From Thiorhodococcus sp. (GTDB taxonomy: Bacteria; Pseudomonadota; Gammaproteobacteria; Chromatiales; Chromatiaceae), in NCBI GenBank assembly GCA_029257385.1, contig JARIBS010000142.1:1-34954 (forward strand): a stretch of DNA of 34,954 nucleotides, given 5' to 3'. How positions within the stretch are numbered: position 1 is the first letter of the stretch; the number at the start of each line of letters is the position of its first letter. Under the pieces are notes generated by a model. It did no database searches. It was not told where the DNA came from and saw only the letters and a list, made by a program, of their open reading frames with translations. Below, one piece after another: positions 31,965 through 34,954 of this stretch. A program made the position numbers and the translations under genes.

Positions 31965-33370
31965 GGCCCCTTCTTCAATTGATATTGCGCCAGCAGCAGG
32001 GCTAGGGCGCAAGAGGCCATGCGGGTGATGGCGTCATCGGCACGGCTGGTGAGCACGATCGGCACCCGCGCCCCAACCACCAGACCCGCGCCGGTGGCGT
32101 CGGCCAGATAGATGAGCTGTTTGACCAGCATGTTGGCAGATTCCATATCGGGTGCGACCAAGATGTCGGCCTGACCGGCGACCTGCGAGAGAATGCCCTT
32201 GGTCGCCACCGCTGACTCGGACACGGCATTATCGAAGGCCAGTGGGCCGTCGAGTAACGCGCCCTTGATCTGGCCGCGCTCGGCCATCTTACACAGCGCT
32301 GCTGCCTCGATCGTCGAGCGGATCTTGGGGTTGACCGTCTCGACCGCCGAGAGGATGGCGACCTTGGGCAGTGCGATCCCGACCGCATGCGCCAGTTCAA
32401 TCGCGTTCTGGATGATATCGACCTTCTCCGCCAGGGTCGGATCGATGTTGATGCCCGCATCAGTAATAAAGAGCGGTCGGGGATAGGTCGGCACATCGAA
32501 GGCGCTGACATGGCTGATGCGGCGCTCGGTACGCAGACCCGAATCGCGCCGCACCACCTCGCGCAGCAGCTCGTCGGTATGCACCGCGCCTTTCATGATG
32601 GCGCTGACTGCACCACTGCGCGCGAGCGCCACGGCCTGTTCCGCCGCCGCCTGACTGTGGGGCACATTGACGACTTGGAAGCCCGAGATATCCACCTCAG
32701 CCTGATCTGCCGCGTGGCGGATGCGATCTTCAGGGCCGATCAGCACCGGAGTAATGAGGCCGATCTGTGCGGCCTCGAAAGCACCCATCAGCGATGGCAC
32801 GTCTACCGGATGCACCACGGCCATCGCCAACGGCGCCGGCTGGGTCGCGGCATCCAGCAGCTCATGCAGTTGCGCCCGCTCGGCCATACGCACACGCGGC
32901 ATGAGGGTGCGTGCGCGGCGGATCTTCTCGGTCGGTGCCAGCACATCGGCCACGCCTTCGATCACATTGCGGCCATTCTGATTGATGCAGGTGCAATCGA
33001 ACGTAACGCGTTTCTTTTCAGAATCTTTGTCGCGCACCGTGACCGTTACTTTGACGATATCCCCCAGAGCGACGGGGGCGCGAAAACGCAGGGTCTGGCC
33101 CAAGTAAATAGTGCCGGGGCCGGGCATCTCAGTGCCGAGCACGGTGGAGATGAGCGCCCCACCCCACATGCCATGCGCGATGACTTGCTGGAAACGGCTG
33201 CTCTTGGCAAAATCCTCGTCCACATGGGCCGGGTTCACGTCGCCTGACATCACCGCAAACAACTTGATGTCGTCCATCGTAAGGCGCCGCTCAATCGTGG
33301 CGCTATCACCGATCTGAAGTTCATCGAAAGTCAGGTTCTCGATGAATTGCTTTCCGTTTTTGTTTTCCAT
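31961..33370 (-). CDS. Bifunctional MaoC-type enoyl-CoA hydratase / phosphate acyltransferase
   Basis: A 469-residue fusion. Residues 1-150 are a MaoC-like (R)-specific enoyl-CoA hydratase with the signature MSGDVNPAHVDEDFA (Asp44, His49) and a HGMWGGALIS helix. Residues ~165-469 are a PTA/PTB phosphate acyltransferase with AVVHPVDVPSLMGAFEAA, MKGAVHTDELLREVV, DAGINIDPTLAEKVDIIQNA and LLDGPLAFDNAVS. The second domain is of the phosphotransbutyrylase-like type, so acyl range may include butyryl-CoA. It lies 3 bases after fabI and overlaps ackA, which suggests a hydratase-reductase-phosphotransacylase-kinase sequence acting on hydroxyacyl- or enoyl-CoA. The fusion is known from annotated proteobacterial genomes. 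Its pathway is inferred. Confidence 0.93.
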   Translation of the reverse strand: MENKNGKQFIENLTFDELQIGDSATIERRLTMDDIKLFAVMSGDVNPAHVDEDFAKSSRFQQVIAHGMWGGALISTVLGTEMPGPGTIYLGQTLRFRAPVALGDIVKVTVTVRDKDSEKKRVTFDCTCINQNGRNVIEGVADVLAPTEKIRRARTLMPRVRMAERAQLHELLDAATQPAPLAMAVVHPVDVPSLMGAFEAAQIGLITPVLIGPEDRIRHAADQAEVDISGFQVVNVPHSQAAAEQAVALARSGAVSAIMKGAVHTDELLREVVRRDSGLRTERRISHVSAFDVPTYPRPLFITDAGINIDPTLAEKVDIIQNAIELAHAVGIALPKVAILSAVETVNPKIRSTIEAAALCKMAERGQIKGALLDGPLAFDNAVSESAVATKGILSQVAGQADILVAPDMESANMLVKQLIYLADATGAGLVVGARVPIVLTSRADDAITRMASCALALLLAQYQLKKGP

Positions 33371-33373
33371 GGT

Positions 33374-34156
33374 TCAGGCTCTCACGTTGACGCCAGCATC
33401 GACATACGTCGTGCTGCCGGAAAGCCCGCTGCCCGCCTCAGAGGCGAGAAAGACCGCCGTGCGCCCAACATCCTCAATGCTCGCCAGTCGGCGCAGCGGT
33501 GCGCGGCTCTCGGCGCTAGCCAGCAATTGATCGAAATCGACGATGCCGGACGCGGCGCGGGTCTTGATCGGACCGGGCGAAATGGCATGAACGCGAATTC
33601 CCTGCGGCCCAAGTTCCGCCGCCAGGTAACGCACCGACGACTCAAGTGCCGCCTTCACCGGTCCCATAAGGTTGTAGTTATCTACCACCTTCTCGGCGCC
33701 GTAGTAGGACAGGGTGATTAGCGTTCCACCCTCTTTCAGCAGTGGCTCGGCGTGCTTGGCCAGACGGATGAATGAATGACAGGAGATATCCATCGCAAGC
33801 GTAAAGCCCTCGCGCGAGCAGTCCACGATCCGCCCATGCAGATCGTCTTTGAGCGCAAAAGCCATCGAATGAATCAGAAAGTCCAGCTTGCCCCAGCGGC
33901 TGGCGGCGCGCTCAAACAGCGCCACGACCTGCTCTTCGTCCTGCACATCGCAGAGCATCGCCTCGGAATCGCCGAGCTCAGCCGCCAGTGGCAGGACATA
34001 TTTATCTGCCTTGGCATTGCCGTAGGTCAGCAGCAGCTCGGCCCCGGCCTCATGCATAGCGCGTGCGCAGCCGTAGGCGATGCTATCGGCGTTGGCAAGC
34101 CCAGTCACGATGCCAGTTTTGCCTTGAAGTGAAAAAGGATGAGTATTGGCGCTCAC
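33374..34156 (-). CDS. fabI: Enoyl-[acyl-carrier-protein] reductase (NADH) FabI
   Basis: A 260-residue SDR-type enoyl reductase. The GTG start at 34156 has GGAGAA just upstream. The nucleotide motif is GIVTGLANADSIAYGCARAM. The active site is Tyr152 and Tyr161/Lys168 in SYYGAEKVVDNYNLMGPVK, the FabI Y-x6-K spacing. The C-terminal SGLSGSTTYVDAGVNV is standard. FabI reduces trans-2-enoyl-ACP with NADH in fatty acid synthesis. Its operon with maoC-pta and ackA suggests a dedicated paralogue that may act on short enoyl-CoA. It could equally be the cell's housekeeping FabI. Confidence 0.93.
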   Translation of the reverse strand: MSANTHPFSLQGKTGIVTGLANADSIAYGCARAMHEAGAELLLTYGNAKADKYVLPLAAELGDSEAMLCDVQDEEQVVALFERAASRWGKLDFLIHSMAFALKDDLHGRIVDCSREGFTLAMDISCHSFIRLAKHAEPLLKEGGTLITLSYYGAEKVVDNYNLMGPVKAALESSVRYLAAELGPQGIRVHAISPGPIKTRAASGIVDFDQLLASAESRAPLRRLASIEDVGRTAVFLASEAGSGLSGSTTYVDAGVNVRA

Positions 34157-34683
34157 GCAGGTTCTCCAGGTTGGTAGGTGGGCACAATCAAGCAGCCCTG
34201 AAATAGAAGGATAGAGTTATACGGGTTAGTTTTTGTTCGCTTTTTATCGAAAAAAGCCAATCAAATAAGCTCATCAAGTAATTGATAAAGCATGATTAAA
34301 TATCAATTTATCGAGCTGAGATTCCGACTATTAGGCCGTGCGACGAGGACGGGCGAAGTAGGCGTTATAGCAGTGGAAGAAACGCCACACAGTAAGGCGC
34401 TAGCACTTTCCGAAGATGACCGCTGCATTATTTATGCGAGCAATCTTTATAGCGGGAAGACTTGTGATTAAATCATAGTTTAGAACTGAAATCGATACCC
34501 AAAAAATATACTTCAACACACTCGACTTTCTTGCCGACCTCGGCTAGGGCAATCGCATCAAGGTTTTCTAATATCAAGGTTTTCTAATATAGAAAAGGGC
34601 GATAGAATCTAATCGGGCTGACCGAAAAATTAGGTCTTTTTGGTCTACTTTTTGCTTGATGGAAGTACGACCCAAAGTTTCTT
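34157..34683. other. AT-rich non-coding region upstream of fabI
   Basis: About 530 bases without a supportable gene. Base composition drops to clearly AT-rich compared with the rest of the window. It should contain the fabI operon promoter (minus strand), but no convincing -35/-10 pair stands out. GCTTTTTATCGAAAAAAGC (about 34239-34257) is a near-palindrome. Two tandem 16-bp copies of ATCAAGGTTTTCTAAT occupy 34557-34588. The composition and position next to an IS end suggest decayed mobile DNA. Confidence 0.6.
34557..34588 (+). repeat. Tandem 16-bp direct repeat
   Basis: ATCAAGGTTTTCTAAT is present twice, perfectly and without spacer, at 34557-34572 and 34573-34588. It lies about 100 bases outside the IS1-family end. 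Confidence 0.9.
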
Positions 34684-34954
34684 GGTAGTGCTCTTATCTA
34701 TAGGATAAATAATTAGCAATGCATTGTCCAAAGTGTGGCTCAAACGGAATCGTGAAGAATGGAATCAATGCAACCGGAAAGCAAAATCATCGGTGTCAAG
34801 AATGCAGTCGACAGTTTGTGCTTGAATCGCTCAAACAACCCATCTCCGATGAGAGAAAAGAACTCATCGATCGTCTTCTTCTGGAGCGGATAGCGCTCGC
34901 CGGTATTGCGCGTGCAATCCCGGTTTCAGAATCTTGGCTTCAAGCCTATGTTAA
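34684..34954 (+). mobile_element. IS1-family insertion sequence, left end (continues past window)
   Basis: The element starts with GGTAGTGCTCTTATCTATAG, which matches the inverted repeat and adjoining bases of the MITE at 18465. The transposase reading frame starts 35 bases inside. The right end is outside the window. Confidence 0.85.
34719..34954 (+). CDS. IS1-family transposase, InsA-like N-terminal part (3' truncated by window)
   Basis: ATG 34719 opens a frame that runs off the window after 78 codons. It has an N-terminal zinc ribbon, MHCPKCGSNGIVKNG (Cys3, Cys6) with RCQECSRQFV (Cys26, Cys29), and then a helix-turn-helix segment DRLLLERIALAGIARAI followed by VSESWLQAYV. This is the InsA part of IS1-family transposases, which binds the terminal inverted repeats. 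In many IS1 members the catalytic InsB part follows by programmed frameshift. Whether this copy is single-frame cannot be seen here. Confidence 0.88.
   Translation, partial: MHCPKCGSNGIVKNGINATGKQNHRCQECSRQFVLESLKQPISDERKELIDRLLLERIALAGIARAIPVSESWLQAYV

Noticed and set aside
32387-33247. Plus-strand open frame of 286 codons
   Set aside because: Antisense shadow of the maoC-pta fusion, His/Arg-rich and without recognisable motifs.
34340-34500. Minus-strand fragment reading LTVWRFFHCYNAYFARPRR as a possible transposase relic
   Set aside because: Short, flanked by stops, and I could not assign it to a family.

Overview
The window is a GC-rich chromosomal segment from a gammaproteobacterium. 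The closest fit I can suggest is a purple sulfur bacterium (Chromatiaceae-like). The basis is gene content and protein style: homodimeric AceE with an E3 that carries its own lipoyl domain, a System I (Ccm) cytochrome c maturation operon, and phosphoketolase plus a MaoC-Pta fusion. This taxonomic call is inference, because no rRNA or photosynthesis gene is present.

Layout. 1-0.67 kb: 3' part of an exported rhodanese-like protein. 0.74-0.83 kb: tRNA-Leu(UAG). 0.9-3.6 kb: a YajD-type HNH protein and the fused 23S rRNA methyltransferase RlmKL. 3.6-10.75 kb: a complete ccmABCDEFGHI operon, mostly with overlapping stop/start codons. 10.8-12.0 kb: a PEBP/YbhB-family gene on the minus strand and a truncated EF-G remnant. 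12.1-18.2 kb: the pyruvate dehydrogenase operon aceE-aceF-lpd behind a plausible sigma70 promoter. 18.2-18.6 kb: a strong hairpin, a broken DUF3298 fragment and a ~95-bp MITE. 18.6-21.0 kb: phosphoketolase. 21.07-21.5 kb: FxsA (minus). 21.8-25.1 kb: cutA, a DsbD with two N-terminal alpha domains, and a TlpA-like thioredoxin. 25.2-26.3 kb: FkbM-family methyltransferase. 26.4-30.0 kb: a five-gene ACP / COG4648 membrane protein / AMP-ligase / dehydratase / acyltransferase cassette, colinear with the middle of aryl-polyene-type clusters but with no ketosynthase or ketoreductase. 30.1-30.6 kb: a small membrane-anchored coiled-coil protein with five 11-residue repeats (minus). 30.7-34.16 kb: minus-strand operon fabI - maoC-pta - ackA. 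34.2-34.95 kb: AT-rich DNA leading into the left end of an IS1-family element cut by the window edge.

Three themes tie the genes together. (1) Periplasmic thiol/heme chemistry: Ccm (with CcmG and CcmH), DsbD and the TlpA-like protein form the reductant and ligation route for c-type cytochromes. (2) Acetyl-CoA/acetyl-phosphate metabolism: PDH, phosphoketolase, the MaoC-Pta fusion, AckA and FabI together could move carbon from sugar phosphates or stored hydroxyacyl-CoA to acyl-phosphate and ATP. (3) Acyl-ACP chemistry: the APE-like cassette.

The items I rate most worth checking are the MITE whose ends match the IS1-family element 16 kb away, the KS-less acyl-ACP cassette, and the fabI/maoC-pta/ackA operon as a possible reductive, ATP-yielding acyl-CoA disposal route.
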